From Ignavibacteria bacterium (GTDB lineage: Bacteria; Bacteroidota; Ignavibacteria; UBA10030; UBA6906), in NCBI GenBank assembly GCA_029859455.1, contig JAOUDE010000195.1, positions 1 through 5,356 of the forward strand: a stretch of 5,356 bases of DNA. The letters run 5' to 3'. The translations under genes were made by a program, and so were the position numbers. The notes beneath the pieces are model-generated. The model saw only the letters and a list, made by a program, of their open reading frames with translations. It searched no databases and was not told where the DNA came from. Shown piece by piece: positions 5,267 to 5,356 of the stretch. Each line of letters opens with the position of its first letter. Position 1 is the stretch's first letter.

Positions 5267-5356
5267 ATGAAGGATGTGATGGTACACTCACAATCACCAC
5301 CAAGAAATGTCCGCACACCTCTCGAGCGGGCTGTCCTGCAAACGCTCCTGTATTAC
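5267..5356 (+). CDS. 5' end of an unidentified protein (partial)
   Basis: An open frame begins at ATG 5267 and runs 30 codons without a stop to the right edge. Its N-terminus contains TPLERAVLQTLLYY. A second in-frame ATG at 5279 has AAGGA (5270-5274) 4 nt upstream and may be the real start, especially if transcription begins near 5267. The segment LERAVLxTLxYY recalls the opening helix of a bacterial family whose next residues usually read like DIFDYPL, seen in some nucleotidyltransferase-like proteins. That is recollection from a very short stretch and should be treated as a weak hint. The gene is divergent from the PASTA-rpe unit and shares its intergenic control region. Coding status rests on the open frame, the ribosome-site match and the upstream promoter-like boxes. 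Confidence 0.55.
   Translation, partial: MKDVMVHSQSPPRNVRTPLERAVLQTLLYY

Noticed and set aside
1..5356. CRISPR arrays, tRNA or rRNA genes, insertion sequences, riboswitches
   Set aside because: I saw no regularly spaced repeats, cloverleaf-like sequence, transposase-like protein or terminal inverted repeats. The only leaders of note are those of lrp (about 70 nt) and the PASTA gene (about 40 nt), too short for a typical riboswitch.

Overview
The window reads as an ordinary bacterial chromosomal segment of moderate-to-high GC. It is densely packed with housekeeping genes and shows no mobile element, phage or CRISPR signature. Six complete genes lie on the minus strand, and a partial plus-strand gene is cut by each edge. 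The lineage is inferred, not proven. A stand-alone membrane protein with three PASTA repeats and no kinase, sitting directly upstream of rpe, and an Apt with the HDDLLATGGT form of the PRPP loop both recall the Bacteroidota/Chlorobiota/Ignavibacteria group. The glutamine synthetase is the long bacterial type I enzyme (GSI-beta), not the GSIII common in Bacteroidia. The visible promoters look sigma70-like (TTGnnA, 17 bp, TATATT), not the TTTG/TAnnTTTG form of crown Bacteroidota. Chlorobiota/Ignavibacteria or a neighbouring lineage is therefore the best guess.

Layout from left to right. Positions 1-169 hold the 3' end of an unrecognised plus-strand gene, which converges on apt with only 3 bp between the stop codons. 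On the minus strand, an enoyl-CoA hydratase-family gene (705-1487, TTG start) and apt (173-697) form a two-gene unit behind a good promoter at 1515-1543. A likely intrinsic terminator (1626-1666) separates this unit from glnA (1686-3119). glnA is preceded by an Lrp/AsnC-family regulator gene (3160-3618) with a 40-bp gap, so the two are probably co-transcribed. Their promoter is near consensus (TTGACA, 17 bp, TATATT; 3697-3725). rpe (3743-4405) lies 2 bp after the PASTA-protein gene (4408-5148), again as a two-gene unit with its own promoter (5194-5222). That promoter stands back to back with a probable plus-strand promoter (5232-5260) that drives a gene running off the right edge.

Functionally the genes cover purine salvage (Apt), acyl-CoA metabolism, ammonia assimilation (GlnA), the pentose phosphate or Calvin pathway (Rpe) and envelope-related sensing or binding (PASTA protein). 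The most interesting item is regulatory. The lrp-glnA control region contains two similar 15-bp dyads, CCTTA-N5-TAAGG and CCTTA-N5-CAAGG, whose centres are 31 bp apart, about three helical turns. One covers the -10 box exactly, and a degenerate third copy lies a further 31 bp downstream. This looks like a phased Lrp-type operator array through which the regulator may control itself and glutamine synthetase. I see no evidence of a wholly new multi-gene system here.
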